Origin: Alphaproteobacteria bacterium
GTDB lineage: Bacteria > Pseudomonadota > Alphaproteobacteria > Rhodobacterales > Rhodobacteraceae
NCBI GenBank assembly: GCA_030432315.1
Contig: JAUIHM010000007.1
Span: 1-61,577 of the forward strand
Direction of reading: 5' to 3'
DNA: 61,577 nt
Position 1 is the first letter of the stretch, and each line of letters starts with the position of its first letter. Under the pieces are notes generated by a model. It made no database searches and was not told where the DNA came from. It saw only the letters and a program-made list of their open reading frames with translations. Shown in pieces: positions 9,801 to 17,621 of this stretch. A program made the translations under genes and the position numbers.

Positions 9801-12087
9801 ACGTGTCTTTCGCGGTGCGCTGGCACTTGACGGGGGGCGTTGGACAGCGGGCTGGGCCGAGGCGCTGGCGCGCCGCGCAGCAGATGCCGCCGACCCGGTG
9901 GAGGTGTGGCGGGCCGGGGCGGCGGCAGCGGTCGCCGACGGTGCGCTGGCGGAGGGTTGGCGGAAGGCGGCGGACTATGGCGGCGCGGCCGGGCTCGCAG
10001 ATCTTGTCAGGGGCTGGCGCCGGTCGGCGGTGCTGCTGGCACGGTCAGTTTCTGCGATGGGGCTCGCGGAAATCGAGGGTTTGGTTCTGGCGCTGCATGC
10101 GACGGTTCCCGATGCCGCAGCTTCAACCGAACCGGTCGATGCCGTCGCCGCGCGGGCCGCAGGGGCGCAGGAACCGGTGCTGGTTTGGCGGAGGGCGCTG
10201 GAGCGGCTGGTTTCCCATATCGGACCCGGCGGAGGACAACAGGGGGACGATCCGTTGGAAGGTGTCGGGGCAGCGGCACTTCTGGAGCGGTGGCGGGGGG
10301 ATCCGGTCCGGTTTGAAATGTTTGCCGGGGAGCGGACTGACGAGGCCCTGCGAGAAGTCTGGCGGGAGATGGAGCGGCAGGGGATCGACTTTGCACGGAT
10401 TCCGGGTGGTGCGGATCTGCGCCGGGCCATGGAAGGTCCAGACGATCCGCGAGGGGCGTGGAGGCGGTTTCTTTCGGTGCCGCTGCGTGGACCGGCCGTG
10501 GCGGAAGGGCCGCCGGCGCTTTCGGAACTGATCGGCCGCTGGCGGGAGAGCCGGGAGGATTTGCAGCGGGAATGGGCGGCCGCACCGGTGCCGGAACTGG
10601 CGCGGCTCCAGCGCGGCCTCGACCAGGAAGCCGCCGGGGACGGGGCCGGCGCAGTCGACACGGCGCTGCGGGAGATGCGCGAACATCTCTCGGCGTTGCT
10701 GGCGCGGCGGCGGCGGGAAGAAGCGGCACCTGGGGCGCTGTTCGACCGGGAGACAGTGGATCTGGCGGTGGCATCGCAGGATGTGACAGCGCTGGAGGCC
10801 ATGCTGGCCGAGGCGCTGCCGGAGGGACCTCACGGTGGCAGATCACCGTTGCTGGAGGCGGCGCTGGCGGGCGCGACGCGAAGTTCGGACAGGTCGCTTT
10901 ATCTGGCTGAAGTGATCCGGGCGGTGGCGTCGGGCGCGGCGGTGGACCTCGAATGGATCTCGGAACGGGTAGAGGCGGGGGCTGCTCCGGGAGGAAAAGC
11001 GGGCGATGCCGCAGACGCGAAAACCGGGCCCGCTGCGGACTGGTCGAGGTTCGTCGTGGAGCTGGACCGGGCGCCGGGTCAGATCGATCTTGCCCCGGCG
11101 GACGTGATTGCGCTGTTGACCGCGGTGCCCGGACGGGTGCGCGACCTGGCGGGGGATGCGGACAGGGGGTTGCCGCGGGTGGCGGCGCTGCTGTCGGTGC
11201 TGGGACGGGCGGGAATGACTCAGCTGGCGCGCGCACTGAAAGCGGATGAAGGGCGGGCAGTTGCGGCGGTGCTCTGGCCGGCCCTGCCACAGCGTTTCAT
11301 GGCGCCTGCGCTGCGCGACGCCTCGATGTGGCGGTTTGTGCTCCTTCTGGGCGACGGGTATTTTCCCCGGTCAGGCGGCGTCGCCGGGATCGTGGAAACG
11401 GCGCTTGCATGGCTCGCGCGGGATGTTCTGACCCGCGACAGGATCGCCGCTGCGCTGCTCGAACGGCTGGAAGGCGAACGGTCGGCTGCGGCGGCAGGGC
11501 CGCACGCGCAGGTGGTGACGGCACTGAAGGCGGACCGGGGTGCCGAAGCGGTGGCGAATGTTTCCGCAGAAGCGGAAACTGCGCTGACACGGGCGGCCGG
11601 GCTTGTCCTGCTCGCGCCGTGGCTGCCGCAGCTTTTTCAGAGGCTGGGACTGGTCGTGCAGGGTGGGTTCCGGGATGAGGCGGCACTCTGGCTGGCACTG
11701 GACGCGCTAAACCATGTCGTGAACGGCACAGCGGTTCCAGACCTGGCCCCGAGGCCGCTGGAGCGTCTGCTCTGCGGCCTGGCTCCGGAAATTCCGGTGC
11801 TTCCGCCGCGACAGGTGGAACCCGAGGCGGCGGAGATGATCTCCGGGCTGCTCGGCGCCGTGCTGTCGCAGTGGACGGCACTCGGAAATACCAGCGTTGA
11901 CGGCCTTCGGGAGTCGTTCCTGCGGCGTGACGGTTTGATCTCCATGCGCGGGGAAGGACCGCATCTGCGGGTCATGCCGAAGCCGTTTGACATGCTGCTC
12001 GACCGGCTGCCGTGGAGTTTCTCTATGATAAAGTACTCGTGGATGCCACAGCCGCTGCAGGTGTCCTGGCGAAATTCGGATGGATAG
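6817..12087 (+). CDS. eCIS tape-measure protein (Afp14-like) with repeated central region
   Basis: A 1756-residue protein setting the length of the injection tube. The N-terminus (about residues 10-70: HLIGQMICDIAVGSN, then VEEVTVDIGDW) and the C-terminus (about 1590-1750: LLAPWLPQLF, DGLRESFLRRDGLI, PKPFDMLLDRLPWSFSMIKY) are typical of the contractile-injection-system tape-measure family. Between them lie 13 degenerate repeats of a WRRDP-like motif (residues 287-1242), described separately. The protein is Ala/Arg/Glu-rich and predicted helical. It overlaps both neighbours (4 bp upstream, 8 bp with the ATPase). The repeated build suggests length evolved by repeat gain or loss. Confidence 0.88.
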   Translation: MSMQPDPGAAAHEPRHLIGQMICDIAVGSNSRRFRDADHMAWTLRDELLPAVEEVLDRIFRPGRELRVEEVTVDIGDWPDAAGWPEIRQEFRVRLVAALEALRTEPDRADVDEGPPAAEFLAALGDPMAAEAMLARVERLSGAARHRLRHVLSGHAAVVREVAEGLSDAKLRKLAGLTTQDAAVVTAAGREDLLRLLAGAGGASQPPVERDWAEFVQWVTVLPETDRPGALSDLGASARLDLLAWVLAEDVTAGPVPLLVQSVHSDMGAEPAEPPRGRPGAVLLAAWRRDVVAFSEAVSGRTDEALAALVQKVLPDGGGEPGQTDGAQLRATLARGILGGWETGSSRSNLSAEDFETLQDGWRRDPERLRSTVADLSRDAVLDLMALASGLPVSAPDVEGVSLPALRERFEALVLAPDAAVSQLDGTAGVLAELMESLRRGPGALERFVAEGSAASLERIYREFAAALGVAVDAAALAEARRSADADLAPWIAAYRALLAAGTSMTHALTVPADEDPAMLIAKWRQDPGAVRRHAAGRSAETLAQLYRQVADAVGAVAATLPDATAADETQRREAWITALESLVAETGGAGRAAVWRRDRSALRQHLAGLSDEALAVLYQQVSEEVGVATAGQPDEIRSAFDRREAWVAAFNRLIDGYGAGFAGLVAEWRADPQKLRRFVAARPGDALADVYRAVARVVATEPVAPAPGLDRPDAATPDAWVAAFERLIALRTDPEAAADIDVAGLLAGLRRGPQAVARFVDSRSGEALGRLYGLLSREVGGDDGAAPSPQADRRAWVDAFQQLLARGDAGVSVPAVGFAQILRRLQQWRRDRAAVAAFVAGHTAAENLAVLRAMTRLLGVGRPDSDSEEADFTSQFEGLVDVWDGEGAAGSAESPSGVDLWRRDPVALEAFLLTADLGAVRAWVRDLHEGDDLSELADAVQDGGDADPESVWRLALRRLVEESAPPLAERIDGWRRDPGRFQHDLARMDGAAAERVFRGALALDGGRWTAGWAEALARRAADAADPVEVWRAGAAAAVADGALAEGWRKAADYGGAAGLADLVRGWRRSAVLLARSVSAMGLAEIEGLVLALHATVPDAAASTEPVDAVAARAAGAQEPVLVWRRALERLVSHIGPGGGQQGDDPLEGVGAAALLERWRGDPVRFEMFAGERTDEALREVWREMERQGIDFARIPGGADLRRAMEGPDDPRGAWRRFLSVPLRGPAVAEGPPALSELIGRWRESREDLQREWAAAPVPELARLQRGLDQEAAGDGAGAVDTALREMREHLSALLARRRREEAAPGALFDRETVDLAVASQDVTALEAMLAEALPEGPHGGRSPLLEAALAGATRSSDRSLYLAEVIRAVASGAAVDLEWISERVEAGAAPGGKAGDAADAKTGPAADWSRFVVELDRAPGQIDLAPADVIALLTAVPGRVRDLAGDADRGLPRVAALLSVLGRAGMTQLARALKADEGRAVAAVLWPALPQRFMAPALRDASMWRFVLLLGDGYFPRSGGVAGIVETALAWLARDVLTRDRIAAALLERLEGERSAAAAGPHAQVVTALKADRGAEAVANVSAEAETALTRAAGLVLLAPWLPQLFQRLGLVVQGGFRDEAALWLALDALNHVVNGTAVPDLAPRPLERLLCGLAPEIPVLPPRQVEPEAAEMISGLLGAVLSQWTALGNTSVDGLRESFLRRDGLISMRGEGPHLRVMPKPFDMLLDRLPWSFSMIKYSWMPQPLQVSWRNSDG
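7660..10620 (+). repeat. 13 degenerate WRRDP-type repeats within the tape-measure gene
   Basis: Read in protein, the motif [W/L]R[R/Q/A/G][D/G/S]P followed by F/H and then E-x-L-x-x-[L/V]-Y-R recurs. First residues of the copies are W287, W362, L438, W524, W596, W669, L750, W829, W902, W975, W1067, W1159 and W1242, with spacings of 72-92 residues. The best copies are at 8386, 8602, 8821 and 9520. DNA identity between copies is low, so these are old duplications or convergent helical units, not recent tandem repeats. Confidence 0.8.
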
Positions 12088-13450
12088 GGCGCTAGACGTG
12101 ACGGAACTTCAGGGTTCGGACGACGGGGATCGGCATATCGCGGCGGTGGCGGCGGAACTGGAGTGGCTGTCGACGGTAATTGAGGCGCGTGTACGCGACT
12201 TTGCCGCGTCCTATCCGTTCGGCACCCTGCCGCCGCCCCCGGCCGTGGATCCGTTGTCGCGGATAGGCGAGGTGATTGCCGGGGCGAACCTGGAGGAAGA
12301 CGGGCGGGTAATGCTGGCGCTGGCACTGGCGCCGCACCTGCAGCCGTCGCTGCTCGATCCGTTTTTTGTCCGGAATACGGTGCTGGATCGGCCGTTCACC
12401 GAGTTTGGTGGACAGATCCGGGCGCATGGGTCAGCGTTTCTGCCGACCGGGGAGACGGCGCTGTTCTTGATTGGCGGGACCGACCTCGCCGCGCGTACCC
12501 GGGCGGCGCGATTGCTCGATCCGCAGCATATGCTGCGCCAAATGGGCATCGTGTCCCTGGATGCACCACGGGAAGGCGGGCCGCCGATCGGCGGGGTGCT
12601 GAATGTGCCGCGCGAACAGGTGGCGTATCTGGCGACGGGTCAGATGAGCAAGCCGGATTATGCGTCGGACTTTCCAGCGCGGCGTCTGACGACGGATCTG
12701 TCCTGGGACGACCTGGTGTTGCCGCCGGATGTGATTGACCAGATCGAGCACATTTCCGGCTGGCTGCAGCATGAGCACCGCATTCTGCACGACTGGGGTC
12801 TTAAACGGAGCCTCGCGCCTGGTTACCGGGCGCTGTTTTACGGACCGCCCGGAACCGGCAAGACGCTGACTGCGGCGCTGCTGGGTCAGCGCGCAGGTCT
12901 GGACGTATACCGGATCGATCTGAGCATGGTCGTCTCAAAGTACATCGGCGAGACGGAAAAGAACCTCGCGGGAGTGTTCGATCAGGCCGCGCACAAGAAC
13001 TGGATTCTGTTCTTCGACGAGGCGGACGCGCTGTTCGGTGCGCGTAGTTCCGGGACAAGTTCGAATGACCGGTATGCCAACCAGGAGGTCGCCTATCTGT
13101 TGCAGCGGATCGAGACCTGTCCGTCGCTGGTGATCCTGGCGACGAATCTGCGCGGAAACATCGACGACGCGTTCTCACGGCGCTTTCAGTCGCTGGTGGG
13201 TTTTACCAAACCGGACGCCGCGCAACGGCTGCGGCTTTGGCAGGGTGTCGTCGCCGGTGGTCTGCCGGTGGCCGGGGACGTGGATCTGCCGACGCTGGCG
13301 AAGAACCACGAACTGGTCGGTGGTGCAATTGTCAATGTGGTGCGCCACGCCTCCATTTCGGCGTTGCGGCGCGGACGTGACGACGTGTCCCAGGCCGACC
13401 TGATCGGCGGAATATCGAGCGAAATGCGCAAGGAGGGGCGAACCCCATGA
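12080..13450 (+). CDS. eCIS AAA+ ATPase (Afp15-like)
   Basis: A 456-residue AAA+ ATPase. Walker A is GPPGTGKT at residues 255-262 and Walker B is FFDEAD with D313/E314. A sensor-type stretch follows (LVILATNLRGNIDDAFSRRF). The N-terminal 230 residues are a family-specific domain. Afp15-type ATPases are found in nearly all eCIS loci and are thought to assist assembly; they are unrelated to the ClpV recycling ATPase of T6SS. The start overlaps the tape-measure stop by 8 bp, and its stop overlaps the next start (ATGA). All catalytic residues needed for ATP hydrolysis appear intact. Confidence 0.9.
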   Translation: MDRALDVTELQGSDDGDRHIAAVAAELEWLSTVIEARVRDFAASYPFGTLPPPPAVDPLSRIGEVIAGANLEEDGRVMLALALAPHLQPSLLDPFFVRNTVLDRPFTEFGGQIRAHGSAFLPTGETALFLIGGTDLAARTRAARLLDPQHMLRQMGIVSLDAPREGGPPIGGVLNVPREQVAYLATGQMSKPDYASDFPARRLTTDLSWDDLVLPPDVIDQIEHISGWLQHEHRILHDWGLKRSLAPGYRALFYGPPGTGKTLTAALLGQRAGLDVYRIDLSMVVSKYIGETEKNLAGVFDQAAHKNWILFFDEADALFGARSSGTSSNDRYANQEVAYLLQRIETCPSLVILATNLRGNIDDAFSRRFQSLVGFTKPDAAQRLRLWQGVVAGGLPVAGDVDLPTLAKNHELVGGAIVNVVRHASISALRRGRDDVSQADLIGGISSEMRKEGRTP

Positions 13451-16400
13451 TACAGCAGATAAAAAGTGTCATCCTTGCCGGTTGCCTGGTGGCCTGGGGC
13501 GCCGCGGTGCAGGCGCAGGGAAGTTTCTGTGCTCCCTTCTCGCTTGCAAACGCGGTTTCCGAGGTCAATGCCGCTGCACCTTCGGCGGGCGAGAGGGCGC
13601 TTCTTCAGGACGGATTGCGGGCGGTGCTCGACGATGACAACAGTCTGTTGCGCGATGACATTGTCGGGCCGGTCACGGTTGCGTCCCTCAGTGACCTCTG
13701 CACGGAAGTGCCGCAGGTGTCGGGCACCGATCCGATTGCTGGAACGGTCGATCTCGCGGTCAATTACGGCAGGATCGCGGCTTTCAACGACGGATGGCGG
13801 CTCGGTCTCGCCGCGGGAACGCTGCTGGATGATTCCGGCGCGTCCTACAACCGCAGGGTTGTGCGGCTCGGTGCCGGGGCGGCGATGTCAGCGGCAGCAC
13901 TTGCCGGAACGGCTATCGGTGACAATGCGACCTGTGCTGCGCTGGTGAGCCAGCCGCCCGATCTGATCGGAAGCGACCTGTTCATGATCCAGAGCGCGCT
14001 GGCCGCGATCGCGTCTGCGGATCCGACGCTCTCGGCGTCGGACGCAATGATGTCGGAACAGACTTTCGGTCCGGCCAGTCAGGTGGCGGCGCAGGACGTG
14101 TGTCTGCTCTATCCGGCTGTCGGCGGTGTGGACGGACTTCTGGCCAGTCTCAGGCAGATCGGGAGTCTCAGCGCCCTGCGCCCGGATGCGCTCAGTGTGC
14201 TGGGGGGCAGGGAATTTGCTGCATTCCTCGGCGACGATTTCGTGCCGAGGTCGATCCGGCTTTTGGGCACCGCACCTGCGGTGGTGGAACTTGTCAACGA
14301 ATTCGACCGGCCGGCGGGCGCGGTTGCGAACACCGATGTCGCCTCCGCGCCGGCGGAGCAGTCGGACGGCAGCGCGGATGCATGCCCGCGGCCGGCGGGC
14401 GTGGCGAATGTCGACTATTTTTCGCTCAGCGCAGATGAAATCGAGGGATTGAAGGCGCGCTCCGACGTCGGTGCGGCGCTGCAGCCGCTGTTGGAAGTGA
14501 AGTATCCAAGCCTGCAGGATCTCGAGGTGGCGGTGTCGACCAAACTCGGGGTCGGTGCGGGCAGTTGTGCGGAATACCGGCTGCGGGCGATTGTTGCGCG
14601 CAATCAGGCGGACACCGAGGTTTACGGACTGGACAGCCAAAAGACAGTCGACCTGAAGCTCCAGCCGTCGCTCAGTGCGGTGGTTCCGGTTCTGGAATCC
14701 CTGGTCGATGCGGAAGCAGGTACGCTCGACACGCTGAAGGAAGGGGTGAAGAGTCAGGTTGCAGAGGCAGCCGGAGCATCGGAGCGGGAGAAGATCGTTG
14801 CGGCAGCGGAGGTTGCAGCGCAGGCGGCGGAGGAGGAAGTCCCGCAGCCGGACGCCCTGGCAGAGGGGTTTCCAACCGGCGAGGCCGCGGTTCCAATCCC
14901 GGAATTCCTGCTGACGGACGAGTCGATTACCGTCATTGCGGCGCAGATCACCGATCCGGAGTTTGTCGAGGCGATCAGGAATACGCCGACCTATGCGGTT
15001 TCAAGTCGTGAAATGGTCTCGACACTGGCGCTCGAACAGCTTGCGCCGATCGCCGAGGCGCGGGCGGCGAAGGCGACGGAAGATACCATGACGCAGATCG
15101 ATGATGCAGGGATCATCACGCTGCAGTATCGGCTCGCCCCCTCGATCGTCAGCGACCTCAAGAAGGCGCCGGAATTCGCCGCGGTGTCGGTGCTGCCGCT
15201 CGATCAGCTCGATCAGCTGTCCGGCGTTGCGTATCCTTTTCGGCGGCTGATGGACGATGCGGCAGAGTTACTTCCAGTCGATCCGGCTACACAAAGTGCG
15301 GGGGAAACCGAGGCAGACCTGAGGGCTGCCAATGTGGAGGCGGTGGCCGGCGCGGCACACAAGTTCGTCGATGCAGATTCGCGGCTGGTGGCGCCGTTTG
15401 CCGCGGATTGCGGCTGTTCCGCGCCGAGGCCGGCCAACTCACTGGTGTACGGGTTCTATCCGTTCTGGCTGGCGGATCCGGATCCGCGCTATTCCACCCT
15501 CCCGGAGCCGCCGGAGCCGGGGACGGAGGAGGCGGGCGACGCGGAGGAGATCGCGGCGCGGGTCGAAAGCATCGACTATGAGCTGTTCGGGCGGGTTGCC
15601 TACGACGGGCTGGTGATCGGCAGCGACGGTGAGGTGGTGAATCGCAGATTCTGGGACGCGGCAGGGCCGAATTTCGTCGTTTCGGCCCACAAGTACCAGT
15701 CGAAGGCGGATGTTGCCATTCGGCTGCGCGACTGGCGCAGCTGGGATCCGGACAAGATCAACGAGGTTGCCGACAACATTCTGGAGCTGCTGGCGCCGCA
15801 GCCATTCCCGGAAAAAACCGAGTCCTCGCTGGCGATCGGGCGGATGCTCGATCGCCTGTTCAGCCGCACGCCCGATGGCGTGACGCTTGTCGTCGAGCAG
15901 TACCGGGACGTGATCGAGGATGAGCAGCGCAACGGCGGTGTGGAAAAATCCTACAAGCTCGGCAACCTGATCCAGCTGGTCAAGGCGCTGCACGGCAGAC
16001 TGGAAGACGGGAATGCGCAGATTCAGATCAACCTTGCGTTCGACATTTCGCTGTCCGGAAACGGTCAGAGCGCTGCCAATCTCTTTCGCGACCTTGAGGC
16101 AGCCAACATTCTGCGTGGCAGCGACAATCCCAAGGTCGGCAACGTGCTGGTGTTTCTGGAACGGGAAACCACCGAGACCAAGAAGATCCTGCGGGAGCGG
16201 ATCGAACAGGCCTTCAGTGGCAATGCGCGCATTCAGGTGCTGCGCAGCGTTCTGCCGATTGTCCCGCCGGGGGGGCACGAACTGATCTACACCGCACGGC
16301 AGCCGGATGTGAAGTTCAGTCAGTTCGAGGACGACGTGTTCTATTTTCAGGACAATTTCGGCGGCATGGGGTTCTGGCCGATCTTGCCGTATACCGTTGA

Positions 16401-16866
16401 CGCCACGAGCGAACCGGAGGTAGGCGTGCGCAGCATCGTCATGGAACGGTTCAGCGAACAGGGGCTGGCGCGCGCTGCTGCGGCGGGCGAGTCGGTGAAC
16501 AGCGGCAGTTTGCAGAACGGGTACAAGGCGGCTACGGCGTGGAGCTCCGAGAAGCTGGCGCCGGTTTGCGGCTGGAGTTGTCCGCGACGTCTGGTCGGGT
16601 ATTTTCTGATGGCGGTCACGGTCGTCTGCATTGCCACGCTGACGTGGCTGATGCTTTACAGCAGCTTCTGGAACCGTTGGGGACGGCGGCTGTTCCTGGT
16701 GCCGATCCTGGTATTGATCCTGCTGCTGCTGCTTATTCTGACGCAGGCCTGTGACGATCCGCCGCTGAACTGGGCGATAGGGGCGTTCATGCTGGTGCTG
16801 GCACTGGTGCTGTTTGCGCAGATCTACAGCCGCTATCAGACCAAACTCGACGGGCCGCTTCCCTGA
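13447..16866 (+). CDS. exported membrane-anchored protein with peptidoglycan-binding-like and GH18-like regions, eCIS-linked
   Basis: A 1139-residue protein, last gene of the plus-strand eCIS set and coupled to the ATPase by ATGA. Residues 1-23 form a signal peptide (cleavage near VQAQG). The first half has repeated segments resembling peptidoglycan-binding domains, for example LLQDGLRAVL...DIVGPVT (about 55-80) and IQSALAAI...TFGPASQ (about 180-220). From about residue 666 (LVYGFYPFW) to 1010 the layout follows a GH18 TIM barrel, but the catalytic DxxDxDxE site reads DGVTLVVE (810-817), keeping only the last Glu. Three membrane helices lie near 1050-1072, 1082-1102 and 1107-1127. It could anchor the apparatus to the envelope or assist its release; this is inference from context. 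It is not a recognised core eCIS subunit. Confidence 0.7.
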   Translation: MIQQIKSVILAGCLVAWGAAVQAQGSFCAPFSLANAVSEVNAAAPSAGERALLQDGLRAVLDDDNSLLRDDIVGPVTVASLSDLCTEVPQVSGTDPIAGTVDLAVNYGRIAAFNDGWRLGLAAGTLLDDSGASYNRRVVRLGAGAAMSAAALAGTAIGDNATCAALVSQPPDLIGSDLFMIQSALAAIASADPTLSASDAMMSEQTFGPASQVAAQDVCLLYPAVGGVDGLLASLRQIGSLSALRPDALSVLGGREFAAFLGDDFVPRSIRLLGTAPAVVELVNEFDRPAGAVANTDVASAPAEQSDGSADACPRPAGVANVDYFSLSADEIEGLKARSDVGAALQPLLEVKYPSLQDLEVAVSTKLGVGAGSCAEYRLRAIVARNQADTEVYGLDSQKTVDLKLQPSLSAVVPVLESLVDAEAGTLDTLKEGVKSQVAEAAGASEREKIVAAAEVAAQAAEEEVPQPDALAEGFPTGEAAVPIPEFLLTDESITVIAAQITDPEFVEAIRNTPTYAVSSREMVSTLALEQLAPIAEARAAKATEDTMTQIDDAGIITLQYRLAPSIVSDLKKAPEFAAVSVLPLDQLDQLSGVAYPFRRLMDDAAELLPVDPATQSAGETEADLRAANVEAVAGAAHKFVDADSRLVAPFAADCGCSAPRPANSLVYGFYPFWLADPDPRYSTLPEPPEPGTEEAGDAEEIAARVESIDYELFGRVAYDGLVIGSDGEVVNRRFWDAAGPNFVVSAHKYQSKADVAIRLRDWRSWDPDKINEVADNILELLAPQPFPEKTESSLAIGRMLDRLFSRTPDGVTLVVEQYRDVIEDEQRNGGVEKSYKLGNLIQLVKALHGRLEDGNAQIQINLAFDISLSGNGQSAANLFRDLEAANILRGSDNPKVGNVLVFLERETTETKKILRERIEQAFSGNARIQVLRSVLPIVPPGGHELIYTARQPDVKFSQFEDDVFYFQDNFGGMGFWPILPYTVDATSEPEVGVRSIVMERFSEQGLARAAAAGESVNSGSLQNGYKAATAWSSEKLAPVCGWSCPRRLVGYFLMAVTVVCIATLTWLMLYSSFWNRWGRRLFLVPILVLILLLLLILTQACDDPPLNWAIGAFMLVLALVLFAQIYSRYQTKLDGPLP

Positions 16867-16875
16867 CCGGGCGAC

Positions 16876-17319
16876 TCAGGTGACAATTTCGATGGCGGCT
16901 CCGGACAGCAGTGTTCCCTCGCGCAGGTAGTAGGGGAACACGACGTTGTGGCGGGAATTGGTTGCCCGCACCACGTAGTCGAGCTGGATCGCAAGCCGGC
17001 CGTTTTCGCTGTCTTCGATGCGGATCAGCACGTCCTTGAGGTCGATGCGCGGCTCAAAGAACAGCACCGCGCGGGTAATCGCCAGCTTGATTGCCGCCTG
17101 GGTGCCGGAGTTCATCGGCTCGAACACGAGGTCATGCAGCGCGCAGCCGTAATTGGGATGCATGACCCGTTCGCCCTTGCGGGTCTGGAACAGGATGCGC
17201 AGGCTTTCGCGGATGTCTTCCTCGCGCGAGACCAGCTCTATTTCCCCGCGATCGTTGGCAAAGCGGGGCGGGAAAGACCAGCCGCGCCCGAGAAAGCCCG
17301 GATTGTCTTCGGTCGGCAT
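16876..17319 (-). CDS. eCIS baseplate protein, GPW/gp25 family (Afp9-like)
   Basis: A 147-residue gp25-like protein that links baseplate to sheath. The motifs are GRGWSFPP (about 11-18), REDIRESLRILFQTRKGERVMHP (about 32-55; the consensus is an I-x-x-L-x-T-x-x-GER-xx-P motif) and the later FFEPRIDL. The GER triad seen in T6SS TssE/gp25 proteins is present. Last gene of the minus-strand set; its ATG is 3 bp after the PAAR stop. Its stop faces the stop of the plus-strand set across 9 bp, leaving no room for an ordinary terminator. Strong family match. Confidence 0.9.
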   Translation of the reverse strand: MPTEDNPGFLGRGWSFPPRFANDRGEIELVSREEDIRESLRILFQTRKGERVMHPNYGCALHDLVFEPMNSGTQAAIKLAITRAVLFFEPRIDLKDVLIRIEDSENGRLAIQLDYVVRATNSRHNVVFPYYLREGTLLSGAAIEIVT

Positions 17320-17322
17320 CCC

Positions 17323-17613
17323 TCAGCCTCCGATCATGACGGTAGGCAGGCCCAGGACGATCGTGCCGCCATGCGATGTGTTGTCGCCAAGGCGCGCGGC
17401 GGGTTTGCCGCCGATCATCACGGTGGCGGAACCCTTGACGATGGTGGCGGGCGGGCCAACGCAGGTGACATTGTCGCCCAGCACCGCCGCGGGTATGCTG
17501 CCGATCAGCACTGTGGCGACTCCCGGTCCAATGATCGGCCCACCGACATGGGGAACGATGCCGGTGACCATCGGGCAGGTGTGCATGTCGGTCAGGCGGG
17601 CGGCAGGAGGCAT
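17323..17613 (-). CDS. PAAR-repeat spike tip protein
   Basis: A 96-residue PAAR protein capping the spike. It begins MPPAARLTDMHTCP and has repeated glycine-rich turns (GPGVATVLIGSIPAAVLGD, KGSATVMIGGKPAARLGD), the hallmark of the PAAR cone. The start is ATG at 17613; longer reading frames upstream overlap the spike gene. There is an 8-bp gap to the spike stop and 3 bp to gp25. There is no C-terminal effector extension, so this PAAR is structural only. In Afp the equivalent tip is Afp10. Confidence 0.9.
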   Translation of the reverse strand: MPPAARLTDMHTCPMVTGIVPHVGGPIIGPGVATVLIGSIPAAVLGDNVTCVGPPATIVKGSATVMIGGKPAARLGDNTSHGGTIVLGLPTVMIGG

Positions 17614-17621
17614 GGTCTGTC

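Noticed and set aside
15445-16480. Active GH18 chitinase
   Set aside because: The catalytic motif is DGVTLVVE, lacking the inner Asp residues, so only GH18-like fold is claimed.
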